Source of the DNA: Legionella erythra
GTDB taxonomy: Bacteria > Pseudomonadota > Gammaproteobacteria > Legionellales > Legionellaceae
Length of the DNA stretch: 64,000 nt
Assembly (NCBI RefSeq): GCF_001467615.1
Contig: NZ_LNYA01000034.1
Coordinates: forward strand, 567,251-631,250
Reading direction: 5' to 3'
The notes under the pieces are model-generated. The model saw nothing but the letters and a program-made list of their open reading frames with translations, had not been told where the DNA came from and searched no databases. How positions within the stretch are numbered: the first letter of the stretch is position 1; each line of letters opens with the position of its first letter. Positions 27,880-38,000 of this stretch are shown here, piece by piece. A program made the translations under genes and the position numbers.

Positions 27880-28734
27880 TTCAGGAGAAATAGTGGCTAA
27901 AGCCTCGCCATAACGAATGTTATCGCCAGCCTTCAACGAAGGAAGCCAGTTCACGTTTTCCCCATCAGCAAACATCAACACCACCGTTGACCCCAGCTTG
28001 AAATACCCCATCTCGTCACCTTGCTCAAGGCTAAGCGGTTGGTCAGCATAGTTAAAGGCCTGCACCTGATGCAGACGCTTTAAATCCCCTTCCCAGGCCG
28101 TGCCGATTGCGCCAACAATGACAGCCCCCACTAATACCATGGCCATCAAGCCCACCTGTGTCTCAAAAAAAACCACAAGCCGCTCATTGCGCGCAAAAAG
28201 ACGCGGCACCGTTCTCGCCGTTGCAGGCTGCACAGAAAACAGCTTGCCGGGAACATAAATCATGCTTTGTAACGTTGCTTTGATTGGCATGTGAATGCGG
28301 TGATAGTCTTTAGGTGAAAGGTAAAGCGTGGCGAAACGGCCATTGACAAACGGTTCATACCGAGACGAATCACAAGCCAGAAACTCATCCACGGCATAAT
28401 AGCGTCCTTTGGCTTGCAATAACTGCCCCCTTTCAATGCGACCCAATTCGCTGATGACACCATCCACCGGAGAAACGATGTCAGCATCTGCCAAGGGGCG
28501 GCAATCGGGTTTTAAATGGCGAATAAAAAAATCATTGAAGCAGGCATAGCGCTCAGGATTTTCTTCATAGGCCTCACTCATGTTCACGTTGTACTTGGCA
28601 ATGAAGCGTTTGATTAAACGGTTTTTAACCGCCGGGACTTTTACTTCGGCCAACTTTCCAGCCATGGACGTCAACGTATGTTTTGGCGCAATGAATTGCG
28701 GCAGGGTTTTCAGTAAATCACGGGACATGGGCAT
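27871..28734 (-). CDS. psd: Phosphatidylserine decarboxylase proenzyme
   Basis: 287-residue membrane-associated enzyme converting phosphatidylserine to phosphatidylethanolamine. The self-cleavage motif LGST lies at residues 247-250 ([11 protein letters not shown]), Ser249 becoming the pyruvoyl group of the small alpha chain; catalytic-region motifs [10 protein letters not shown] and [10 protein letters not shown] with the conserved His are also present. ATG 28734 or 28728. A TATAAT lies at 28795-28790 upstream. Divergent from the 705-residue protein. Confidence 0.95.
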   Translation of the reverse strand: MPMSRDLLKTLPQFIAPKHTLTSMAGKLAEVKVPAVKNRLIKRFIAKYNVNMSEAYEENPERYACFNDFFIRHLKPDCRPLADADIVSPVDGVISELGRIERGQLLQAKGRYYAVDEFLACDSSRYEPFVNGRFATLYLSPKDYHRIHMPIKATLQSMIYVPGKLFSVQPATARTVPRLFARNERLVVFFETQVGLMAMVLVGAVIVGAIGTAWEGDLKRLHQVQAFNYADQPLSLEQGDEMGYFKLGSTVVLMFADGENVNWLPSLKAGDNIRYGEALATISPEPV

Positions 28735-28931
28735 TCATTAAAAAAGCAGGATGAGGAAATATACCTCGAAAATACGCTGTTTGTCATGAATTATAGCCTA
28801 TTGTGAATAACGGCTTAGAAATCATTTTACAATTGGATAATTATATGGCTAATTAATAATTGGTTCTACAAATGAATGCATCAGAGCTCAACTAGGATGG
28901 TTATTGCTCTATAGGAAATCAGGGAGGATTT

Positions 28932-31049
28932 ATGCGGGAAGGGCATCATCAAATTACCTATCGCGCCATGCCACAACAAGCCCGGTTTGGCTTGTTTACA
29001 CGCCCGCTCCATGATGAATCCTGCTATACCCAGGAAGAATTGCAATTGCGCGACACCATTCTCAACGCCCGCAGCCAAAGCGGCCTTGATCCCGATTTGT
29101 TGCGGACTGACATGACCTGGTTCTCCCCTGACAATCAGGTAGCCTTAGTCAATGTCAACGAAGGCTCCTGGATTTTTGGCAGCGAATACCGCCCAAGACA
29201 GGGCTTAAGTCGTGATGATTTTCACATCGGCCTCATTAACCGCCAACTGCATTGGCCGGCGCTTAACACCATGACCCGCTTCATTGGCGATTACCTGTTA
29301 ATACGCAATAATCAATTGGATGACCGGCACCTCAATCAGCCGCTTAATTATGTCTATCTCGATACCGTGCAAATTCTTAACCGGATGGCCGTTGTTCATG
29401 ATGGACGGTATGTTCATAAACAATTGCAATTATTAAATAAATACCTGCGTGTGGTTGAAACGCATGTTTCACCAACGCAGGGGAGCGATCGCCTGTTCCT
29501 CGCCGATTGCCGATACACCCTGGAGCATCGGATTGCCCGGGATATTAAAACCAAGCAACAATCACAACAATTAAGACTCCATTTTGAGCAGGTTAGACAC
29601 CAATTAAACCACGTTGCGGAATTACGGCATACGGTGCTTCATTTTGCCCTGACCGATGGGTCGGTTAATCCCCACCCTTATTGGGAGCATTTTTCCGAGA
29701 CGCCCAGGGGGCTTGAGGGTAAACAAGAATTTCCTACCTTATCCGCTAAAAGCTGTGCAGAAAAAACCAGCGATGCCTTGACTCAGCCCGGAAATACACA
29801 ATTAAGTCAATTAAAGCTGACGCCGCATACTCTGGATGATTGCCCTGCCTTGGGATTGATTGACAGAACCACGACCGAGACGAAAGCCGCTTATGGGCAG
29901 AGCATCAGCGATTTGCAGGAGGTCTTGCGCTTTCAACATATTTTAGACTCCTTGCTGCAATTGTTTGATCAAGCCGGCGAAGTGTTTACGCTCATTCAGT
30001 TTCGCAGGCAAATGAACAATCTGCTGCTTGGAATAGAACAATTTATTCAACAATCGGAACAACACATCGTCAACGTGGTGGAGGCTAACTCAAGGCTTTA
30101 TCATCAACTGATTCAGGACAAACAGGATTTAAGCTGGTGGCAACGAATGACCTCCGGCAAAGTTGAAAAAATCGATCGATTTATTCAAAATCAGGATAAC
30201 CTGGCCCGCTTTCCGACATCAGCTTCGGATTTAAGCGCAGCCAGCAAGGAGTTACTGGATGGCGTCCATGAGGTGCTTAATCATCTTAAACAGCAAGGGA
30301 CAGAGACACAACAAATTGCCATGGTGAGTTCCACCCGCGAGCTTGTACAGCATGTCATGGATTCCATGCATGCCTGGGTTGGGCACCAACAGGAGATAAA
30401 TGGTTTACCTATTCCGGATAAGCCGGCACTGCCCATCAGTCACCACCAGGAACAACCAACAACCGACTTAGGCATTAAACCCTTTCAACCGGATGCCCCC
30501 AAACCGAAATCCCTGCCAAAGACTTCGTTTACCCAACGGGTGGAAGCACCGCTTTTTTTCCAGGCGCAATCCCAGCAAACGCCAGTCAGGGTTTCATCCT
30601 GCCCGCTTAATCAACCCTGTACCGCACCGCTGCTCTCAGGCAATACCACCGTAGCCCAGAGCAACCCATCAACCCGCGCCGCCATCCGTCCGGAAGCGGC
30701 CGCTATCTCCGCCCCGGTCCTCTTGGGTACGCTGGTTTTATTGCCTTTAGTCTTTATTGGCCTCAAATTACTGTATGATGCCTGGCAGACTCCCACACCA
30801 AGACGACAGACACCAAATAACAAAGAGGACTTTAAGCAATTGACCACGCAGGCCGAAGATTTGTTAGCCGCTGCTTCGCACCTGCTTCCAGAAATGGAAA
30901 CTTCCTGCATGCAGGAAGAATTTGACTACCTTAAGAGCAGAGCAGAAACATCACAGGATTATAACAATGAATCCATGCGCGATTTAGTGGACGAGTTAAA
31001 GGAGACGCTGTCTCCGTTACAGCCTCAGGGAGTCAGCCTCAATGGCTGA
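28932..31049 (+). CDS. Large single-span protein, candidate Dot/Icm effector
   Basis: 705-residue protein behind a strong AGGGAGGA site. Residues 1-130 are a compact, probably folded region (RFGLFTRPLHDESCYTQEEL, then GSEYRPRQGLSRDDFHIGLI). Residues 130-480 are helical and Gln-rich, coiled-coil-like. Residues 490-590 are a Pro/Gln-rich linker. One hydrophobic helix lies at about 593-613, followed by an acidic helical tail (KETLSPL...). No N-terminal signal peptide. Single C-terminal spans plus acidic tails are common in type IVB effectors, and the neighbours are similar large proteins, but no homologue comes to mind. Overlaps the 3' end of the convergent kinase-like gene by 11 nt. Confidence 0.6.
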   Translation: MREGHHQITYRAMPQQARFGLFTRPLHDESCYTQEELQLRDTILNARSQSGLDPDLLRTDMTWFSPDNQVALVNVNEGSWIFGSEYRPRQGLSRDDFHIGLINRQLHWPALNTMTRFIGDYLLIRNNQLDDRHLNQPLNYVYLDTVQILNRMAVVHDGRYVHKQLQLLNKYLRVVETHVSPTQGSDRLFLADCRYTLEHRIARDIKTKQQSQQLRLHFEQVRHQLNHVAELRHTVLHFALTDGSVNPHPYWEHFSETPRGLEGKQEFPTLSAKSCAEKTSDALTQPGNTQLSQLKLTPHTLDDCPALGLIDRTTTETKAAYGQSISDLQEVLRFQHILDSLLQLFDQAGEVFTLIQFRRQMNNLLLGIEQFIQQSEQHIVNVVEANSRLYHQLIQDKQDLSWWQRMTSGKVEKIDRFIQNQDNLARFPTSASDLSAASKELLDGVHEVLNHLKQQGTETQQIAMVSSTRELVQHVMDSMHAWVGHQQEINGLPIPDKPALPISHHQEQPTTDLGIKPFQPDAPKPKSLPKTSFTQRVEAPLFFQAQSQQTPVRVSSCPLNQPCTAPLLSGNTTVAQSNPSTRAAIRPEAAAISAPVLLGTLVLLPLVFIGLKLLYDAWQTPTPRRQTPNNKEDFKQLTTQAEDLLAAASHLLPEMETSCMQEEFDYLKSRAETSQDYNNESMRDLVDELKETLSPLQPQGVSLNG

Positions 31050-33687
31050 ACTCCGTCGACGTTGTTTTGGTTTTGCTGCTGAAGCTTTTCGCTTTCGCAT
31101 CCTCATATACTGCATTAAAAAAATGCAACCGCGTTTCATCATTGATCACCTGACGAGCAAGCGGGTAATCGTCTTTTCTGGCCTGCATCTGCTCCACCAG
31201 TTTTTTAAACAAATCGTGAGTGAGTGCGCTGTCTAACCCGCCCCCGCAAAAAATTTTGGTCAGTATCATTTCATTGCTGTTGCTTGTATCCGCGAGATAA
31301 CCCTCCACTTCCTTGCCCCGTTTCCTTGGACTGAATATATTAAACGTGGAAGGCTTATAGTCTTTTAAAACACCCCTGACTAATTTTTTAAATTCAGCAT
31401 CCATGTTCCTGACCCATTGATACAGGCTTTTTGTGAACACTTGCCGGGCTTCGGCAGAATATATATGAGTAAAACGTTGATCCGTCTGAACAAATTTCTG
31501 CGCCTCCGCAGCATACGTCCTGATTTCGAATTCATCTTTTTGCACAGCACGCAAAACCGACGATAAATTGACATCGCTTTGACCAATCCGGTGTTCCAGC
31601 ATCTTGGGCACAAGGTATTTGATGAGCAGGGTATTCAGTGAATTGCTTTCTGTGCCACCTTTAGCCAAGATATAACCCAGAATATTTTCCCCTTTCTCTG
31701 CCTTACTGCTGTCTTTGAGGTAGCTTAAAAGATCAACCCGGTATTTATTAGATAACACATTCAGAGCAGAAGGCTTGTATTGGTGCTCTATCACCTCGCC
31801 AATGTAACCATCCAGCGTCGAACGGTCAATGTCGTTTGCCCAGTCAAATAGCGCTTGCATGGTCGCTGCAATGACCGCTTTTTCCGTGTGATTACGCATA
31901 ACGAATGAGGTTTTCTCAGGCTTATCCTGGCGGCCAAGCGGTGCATCTTTGCCTTTAAGGTGTCGGACAAAACCAAAATTGTTATTAAATTCCAGCATTT
32001 GTTTAATGATGTTAAGCCAGGCGTCTGCGCTGGGCGTCTGGCCAAATAATTTTAACAGGGGATTTTCATACCGGTGGCAGCAATTGGTAATGTCAATGCA
32101 AAACTGTATGTTGGCTTCGTCTGTTAATTCCCTGGCCTGGAGATCAAAATACCGGTCGGTACACTTTGTTAATTCCTGCCTTAACCGCTTTAATTCCAGA
32201 TACCCTTTTGCCAGAGGATTTTCCTCATCACAATCGAGCTTAGGCAAGGCCATATCCGAATCAAACAGTTGAATGGAGCGCGTAATATCTTCCATGGGCT
32301 TGGGCAAGGTTTTACTTGTTTCCAACGCTTTGTTGGCCAAAGAGGTCTTACGGGTTAATTCTTCCCACAAGCCTTCCAATAATTTGTCAATATTGGAAAG
32401 AATGGCTTTAAATTGCAGGGTGTGAGCATCGCGCCATATTTGATGGTAACGGCCATCCATTTTCTTCAAATTATACCTTGCTGCCTCGGGTAAACAATAA
32501 TAATGCGTTGCATCCGCTGTCTCTGGCGCTGAATCGACTCGCTTTTTATATTCCTGTGAATACTGCTCCATGAATTTATTTTCCTGCTCGGCCCATGCTT
32601 TGGTTCGATTAAACGCAGAAGGCTTAGCCTGGAGGAAATCACAAAAACTCATGACTGGAACACCGGCACTGTTTTTTTCTATGCCGCTGTAAAACACGGT
32701 GTTACGGTAAAACTCATCATAGCCATTCTGCATAATCTCAAGGATATGATTAACAAAAGGCTGCCTATCCGTTTCGGTATTAAACCACTGAGAGTAAGTT
32801 TTGGCTAATAATTCGGCTTTATCGCTCGGCAGTGACAGGTAGTTTAGTGGTTCGGTACCAAAATATTCGACAAAACGCTCTTTTAAGGTCGCCGGCTCAT
32901 AGGTTAATAATTCCTGCAAAATGGCACCAAAAAACTGCTCCTGGAAACTCACCGGCTCGCTGCTTGAATCCAGCTTGATGGACGGATTGGCGGCCAGATC
33001 GCGAAAGGCCTGATAGCACATATGGCGCTTGGCAAGATTTAAATTGCCCGGCATGGTATTCGTGGGCCAGTGAGTACGGCTATCAATGATGGGGAAATTA
33101 TCAAGATCCGTGCTTTTTAAACCCATGGACGTCTCTGGATGCTCTTTGATAATCCCATCGACAACACGGGCACCTTTCATTATCCAGGTAATGCCCCAAA
33201 GCATCATATCGTAATCGAGAATAGTATCCAGATCGGTATTCCCAGGATGGCGATCGTCGCACTTGTATCGCCAGGCGGCGATCAGCCACTTGGCGACATT
33301 GTGCGATAACAGGGTATTGTAGCTGGGGTAAACTTCCTCCCGCTCACTGGCATTGGTGGGCAGGGTAGCGCCCGAAGCGGCCATGGGGTTGTATTTTTTA
33401 AGTTTAATGGACAAGGTTCCACAAATCTCGCCCTTTTCGTCGTAAACCAGCCGCTCTTCCGCGGCACTATCGCCCAATGAATTGCGCAGCACAACGCTGA
33501 CGGCTACAGAGTAAAGAGCCAGTACTCGTGGATAAGAGTCGCTTATGGGTTTAAAAAATCCAGTTTTCTCACCATCAACAGCATCTACGAAAGTTGCTTT
33601 TTCAATTTTATGACCAGAGGAAGGTACTGTCTTGTCATTGGTAAATTTTAACTGGCCATACCGTAACGCCTTCTTTGGCAGAGTCAT
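31039..33687 (-). CDS. LepB/LegA5-like phosphoinositide-kinase-type protein, candidate effector
   Basis: 882-residue soluble protein with AAGGA upstream of ATG 33687. The first 200 residues carry a PI3/4-kinase-like signature: Lys46 in GEKTGFFKPIS (P-loop/ATP lysine), a KCDDRHPGNTD catalytic loop at 142-152 (compare DRHxxN of PI3-kinases), and a metal loop ILDYDMM at 156-162 in place of DFG. This D-x-D-M form is what I recall for Legionella LepB and LegA5 kinase domains. The remaining 680 residues are helical, with a roughly 100-residue module duplicated near residues 615-696 and 757-836. Lipid or protein substrate is unknown. A PmrA-box-like sequence is upstream. Convergent with the 705-residue gene. 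Confidence 0.65.
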   Translation of the reverse strand: MTLPKKALRYGQLKFTNDKTVPSSGHKIEKATFVDAVDGEKTGFFKPISDSYPRVLALYSVAVSVVLRNSLGDSAAEERLVYDEKGEICGTLSIKLKKYNPMAASGATLPTNASEREEVYPSYNTLLSHNVAKWLIAAWRYKCDDRHPGNTDLDTILDYDMMLWGITWIMKGARVVDGIIKEHPETSMGLKSTDLDNFPIIDSRTHWPTNTMPGNLNLAKRHMCYQAFRDLAANPSIKLDSSSEPVSFQEQFFGAILQELLTYEPATLKERFVEYFGTEPLNYLSLPSDKAELLAKTYSQWFNTETDRQPFVNHILEIMQNGYDEFYRNTVFYSGIEKNSAGVPVMSFCDFLQAKPSAFNRTKAWAEQENKFMEQYSQEYKKRVDSAPETADATHYYCLPEAARYNLKKMDGRYHQIWRDAHTLQFKAILSNIDKLLEGLWEELTRKTSLANKALETSKTLPKPMEDITRSIQLFDSDMALPKLDCDEENPLAKGYLELKRLRQELTKCTDRYFDLQARELTDEANIQFCIDITNCCHRYENPLLKLFGQTPSADAWLNIIKQMLEFNNNFGFVRHLKGKDAPLGRQDKPEKTSFVMRNHTEKAVIAATMQALFDWANDIDRSTLDGYIGEVIEHQYKPSALNVLSNKYRVDLLSYLKDSSKAEKGENILGYILAKGGTESNSLNTLLIKYLVPKMLEHRIGQSDVNLSSVLRAVQKDEFEIRTYAAEAQKFVQTDQRFTHIYSAEARQVFTKSLYQWVRNMDAEFKKLVRGVLKDYKPSTFNIFSPRKRGKEVEGYLADTSNSNEMILTKIFCGGGLDSALTHDLFKKLVEQMQARKDDYPLARQVINDETRLHFFNAVYEDAKAKSFSSKTKTTSTEFSH

Positions 33688-33722
33688 GGCTCATCCTTAA
33701 GTTTCCGTCGGTGCAGAATAAT

Positions 33723-33731
33723 CATATTAAG
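33723..33731 (-). promoter_or_regulatory. Possible PmrA-box-like sequence
   Basis: CTTAATATG on the minus strand, 36 nt upstream of the kinase-like gene, matches eight of nine positions of the PmrA consensus known for Legionella effector promoters (cTTAATatT). No well-spaced -10 follows, so this is a weak call. Confidence 0.25.
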
Positions 33732-33852
33732 CAGAAAATAAGGTGTAATTCAATAGTATTTTCTATAACAAATGTGCATGGACATGAAATTGTTTGCATT
33801 TTCCGTGGACATAAAACCGGTGAGCTCCATAATTAGCCATTAATTGAGCAAT

Positions 33853-35070
33853 CTAGACTGTTTTTACATGGAGTGACGCTGGCTTGGGCGCTGATTTGTA
33901 AAGAAATAAAAAAGCAATCGTAGCAAACACGCATTCTAATAATGGCGGAACCCAAAACCATTGCCACTGGACAGCCTGTTCGGCAAGCGGCAGGCTTACA
34001 GCACCAATGCTGGCTGCCAATGCCCAAACCGTGGACACGCCACGGCAACGGTATTGGGCCGGTAATTGCAAATACAGAAAATAGAACATGGATGAACAAA
34101 TCAAGCCATTGGTCAAAACATAACCAAACAAGGCAACGATCACGCCGGGTTTATAAGCTATTGTTGTACAATAAAATAACATCGGGGCAGTGAATAGCGC
34201 AGTCATGGTTCCAAGACGCAATAACAGGTAAACATGCACCGGTTTACACAGGCGCGCCAATGGCAGGGCCAGTAAGGCAGAACTCAACTGCGCCAATGAG
34301 CCAATCCAGGCACACTGCGTACTGCTCCAAAGCGCTTGGTCAATGGCATAAGAAACCCAAAATGCATTACAAATGTACACAGTAACACTCACAAAAGCAC
34401 CGAGCATGGCGATATTGAGCAATCCCTGGGCATGCTCACGCCAAATCTCAATAATGGGGGCATGATTGGTTTTAAATTCCGGTGACTCCGTCAACCGCTT
34501 GCGCAACCGGCAAACCCACAGGGACAAAAGACCGACACTGGCAAAGATGATTCGCCACATCCACGGGATATGACTGTATTGCAAAAGAGCAGCCATTGCT
34601 CCACCTAGAAACATGCCCGCCGCACCGCTGGCCGCAACGAGGCTTCCTGCTTTCAATGGGTGTCGCGCATGATGTTCAATCAGAAACATAGCCGACGTAT
34701 TGATTTCGCCCCCTAAAGCCAAACCTTGCGCCACACGCAGGCATAAAAGGCCAAACGCAGCGGCAATGCCAATGGTGTTGTAATCCGGCAATAAGCAAAT
34801 GCCAACCGTCGCAAGACCCATCAACCCCGCCGATAAGACCATAGGCTTTCGCCGGCCGCTGGCGTCTGCCTGTCGACCAAACAACCAACCGCCAAGAGGG
34901 CGCGCAAGGAACGCCGCGGCAAAAAGCGCGAACGATAACAGCAGGCTATAAGAGGACGGCGGAAAGAATTCTTTGGCAAAAACCGATTTGGCCAAATACA
35001 AATAAAGGCTGAAATCCAACCACTCCAGGAAGATCAAGGCGAGGACAATGAATAAGGCATTTCGTTTCAT
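33853..35070 (-). CDS. MFS transporter, metabolite:H+ symporter type
   Basis: 405-residue transporter with 12 predicted helices. The helix 2-3 loop GRQADASGRRKPM and the N-terminal FLEWLDFSLYLYLAKSVFAKEFF are typical of the MHS (ProP/KgtP-like) branch, which imports osmolytes or organic acids with protons; substrate unresolved. ATG 35070 overlaps the TGA of the 1097-residue gene as ATGA, indicating translational coupling. Legionella carries many MFS proteins of this type. Confidence 0.85.
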   Translation of the reverse strand: MKRNALFIVLALIFLEWLDFSLYLYLAKSVFAKEFFPPSSYSLLLSFALFAAAFLARPLGGWLFGRQADASGRRKPMVLSAGLMGLATVGICLLPDYNTIGIAAAFGLLCLRVAQGLALGGEINTSAMFLIEHHARHPLKAGSLVAASGAAGMFLGGAMAALLQYSHIPWMWRIIFASVGLLSLWVCRLRKRLTESPEFKTNHAPIIEIWREHAQGLLNIAMLGAFVSVTVYICNAFWVSYAIDQALWSSTQCAWIGSLAQLSSALLALPLARLCKPVHVYLLLRLGTMTALFTAPMLFYCTTIAYKPGVIVALFGYVLTNGLICSSMFYFLYLQLPAQYRCRGVSTVWALAASIGAVSLPLAEQAVQWQWFWVPPLLECVFATIAFLFLYKSAPKPASLHVKTV

Positions 35071-38000
35071 GCCGCTGGTGCTCCAATCGTTTTAGCAAGC
35101 TCAATATCCAGCGCGTTGATCCCTTCGCTGGTAGCTGGCCGTTCAAAAAACAAGAAATCGCCGCATTGGCGGTAATGGTAGGCATTAGCTATACCGACCG
35201 TAAAAATCAGGGTCAGTAGATTAGTCACCATCATCAAGGTTTTGCGCAGCAGCGGATGCCTGTCTTCATTGGCTATGGCCATCAAGGGTGCCTCTGCATG
35301 CTTAAGGCGTTGTAAAAAAGCGTCTTTGTCTGGGCGCGGCTCATGGCATAAGGCATCGTATATCATCTTGTAAAGTTGGGTGCGGTATTGACGTTCGGGC
35401 TCCAGGTAACGCGCCTGTTTGTCCGGGGCATGAGATAATAATCGCCTACGAATAGTCTGAAACCGGGTTTCAACCTGTGTGACTAAATTGAAAAAGTGCC
35501 TGCCTTTTTCACTTTCTTCAAGCAGAAGATCGATTAAGTGATTACCGAGGCCCAACTGTCGGAAGCGGTTGACTAACAAGACGCGCATCGCCAGGGCATT
35601 ACCATAATTGCGGTTCTTCTCCTCTGCAAGCAGGTTTTTTTGCCCCTGTTTAAAAAATCCGCCACGTTGACGCTGGATAATGGCGTCGACAACAAACTGT
35701 GTGGCATCCTGCTGCAGCACCTCCGGAAAGCACTTCACGTTATCCATGATTTTGCGAAAATCATAACCTTGTTCACTCGTGTCCATAGCCAATTGATAAT
35801 GCTGAGCCTTCCTGCAATCGAGCTTTGCCAAATGAGTGACCAGTGCCACGCGCGAAGCCTGATTGTCTTCCTGGAAAAGCGGAAGTACCGGCAGGTTTCG
35901 ACCATGAACCGCCAAAACGGCAGGAGCCAATTGCGGTTTGGTCATCAAGGCGGGTAAATGATGCGTTACCTGACTGCTCTGGTCTTCACTATGCGTGATG
36001 GTAAGTGCCAAAGCCGCATGCCGTATTGAATCGTCCTCGGGTTTATCATGCAGCGTGATAAAATACGATGCGAACTCGGTGAATAGCAAGGGGGTAAGCC
36101 TTGGCTTTTTTCCTGGCTCCCTGGCATCGACATCAAACTCGCGTAAAGCAACCGCCATCGCCTGAAGTCTTGGCTTCTTTTTAAGCAAGTCTAGCCAGTC
36201 CAAATTGATGGCTAAAGAAGCCGCCACCGTGACAACCTGTTGATAATCACAGATAATCTGGCTTAGCTGGGCAATCATAGCGGGTTTATCCACCGGCGCA
36301 GGAAACTGGTTTTTTAAAAGCCCGGGTAAAACATCGATTAAATAGTCCTTGACTTCCTCTTTATACAACGCATGTTCACACGCGCTATAAAGCAGACTCA
36401 CCAAATAACCGATGGGTGACTCCAGGGCAGAGGGCTCGACAGAAAGCTTTAGCGTCATCAAGAGATGAAGGGCACGAGATTTTACCGGATCGGCACTGAT
36501 ATTGAGAATCTCGGATGGGGAATGCTTCTGTTCATGGAGCGCGATAATAAGGCTAGCCAGGTAAGGCTCTTCAACAAGTCGCTGCCTTAATTCATCCATT
36601 TCCTCAATTTTGATTAGCTTCTGAGCAATAAAAATCAACAAGGCACGTTGGTGTAAAAAGGGGCATTTAAATAGTGTGGGGAGTATGACGTGGAATAGGG
36701 GCATACCGAGTAAAGGCCTGATTGCTGATTTAAGATTCAAGGCATCCAGATGATTAATGGCCGCTACCAGTGCCTCATTATGTACCGTAAAAGCCAATAT
36801 TTCGGTTGAAAATTCAAGTTCCAGTAAAACCTGACAGGCCTTGATTTGCTCCTCGTTTTCACAAATGGCCAGCACATTGAGATCTTGTCCGTCGGTGTAG
36901 CGTTTTCCCAGGCTTTTTAAAAAATCAGATTGCAGGCTTTTTTTACGCAACGCCTGAGCCTGTTCAAATTTGGGTAGAACAGTCGCAAAATAGCTCTGCA
37001 TGGCCCTGATGCGCTCCAGCTGCTGGTTAAATGGGTATTTACCCAAATCATCGGCCAACACCACCGGATTAAACACCTGGGCAAGGAATTTGGATGGCGT
37101 AAGCGCTTTGATAAGGCCAAGCAGCTCTTGTGGAGTTAACTCCGGATTAATGAGGAGTAAGCGAAAAACAACCGCCTGAATATAATCGTCATCCTGCTTT
37201 AAAAACGCATCATGAAAAAACTCGACCGCTTTCCATACCACTGGCGTGGGTTTCTTTTTCTGCGTTATCAATAAGCGGGCCATTTCCATTTTATAAGGGG
37301 ACCGGTTTAAAAAGCGGAAAAAAGCGACCTGCTTTTCGGTGGTGAAATGCGCTATTAATCGATCGTCAAATTCATTCAGCAGACTTTTGATAAAATCAAG
37401 CAGCGAATCATCGTCAGTTATCCATTCATATTGCTTCAAAAGACCAAGCCTATCGAGTCTTAAGATGACATAGGCCCGTTCGCGCACATCTGGCGTCATG
37501 CCCTGCTTGTCGACCAGGGGGAGCAAAACCTTATGTAAGGCCGATTCGGGTGTGAGACAATCAATAACCTGGCGGGGACTTAAGTGACTGCCTACGGTGT
37601 TAAGCTTTTGCAAAAGCGCATTATTGATAATTCGTTCTGGTTTTTCTTCCAAAAGGTTCAGCAGTGTTTCGTTATCCTCAAACCGGTCCGACTCCGATGT
37701 TACGTATTGAGCACAGAGCATAAGTATATCGGCCTGGACGTTAAATTTGTTGAAATTTGTAACCAGACTACATGCTATGGACTCCATACGAGGCGAGTTG
37801 ATGTGGGTTTTGATTGTTCCAGAAATGGGAAAAAGGGTTTGGGAGGATACTGAGACTTTTCGTTTACCGGATTCGACCAGATACGGTTCGGGATTAAAGC
37901 TGGTGAGAACATAGACTTCGCGCTGCTCCACCGGAAGGTGGGTGTTTTTTGTAATGGCAATCAGCCAGAGGCTTGGATCATCGGCACGGTAACAAAAACC

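Noticed and set aside
28850..28875. PmrA-like AT-rich box before the 705-residue gene
   Set aside because: Match is loose in an AT-rich spacer with no promoter spacing.
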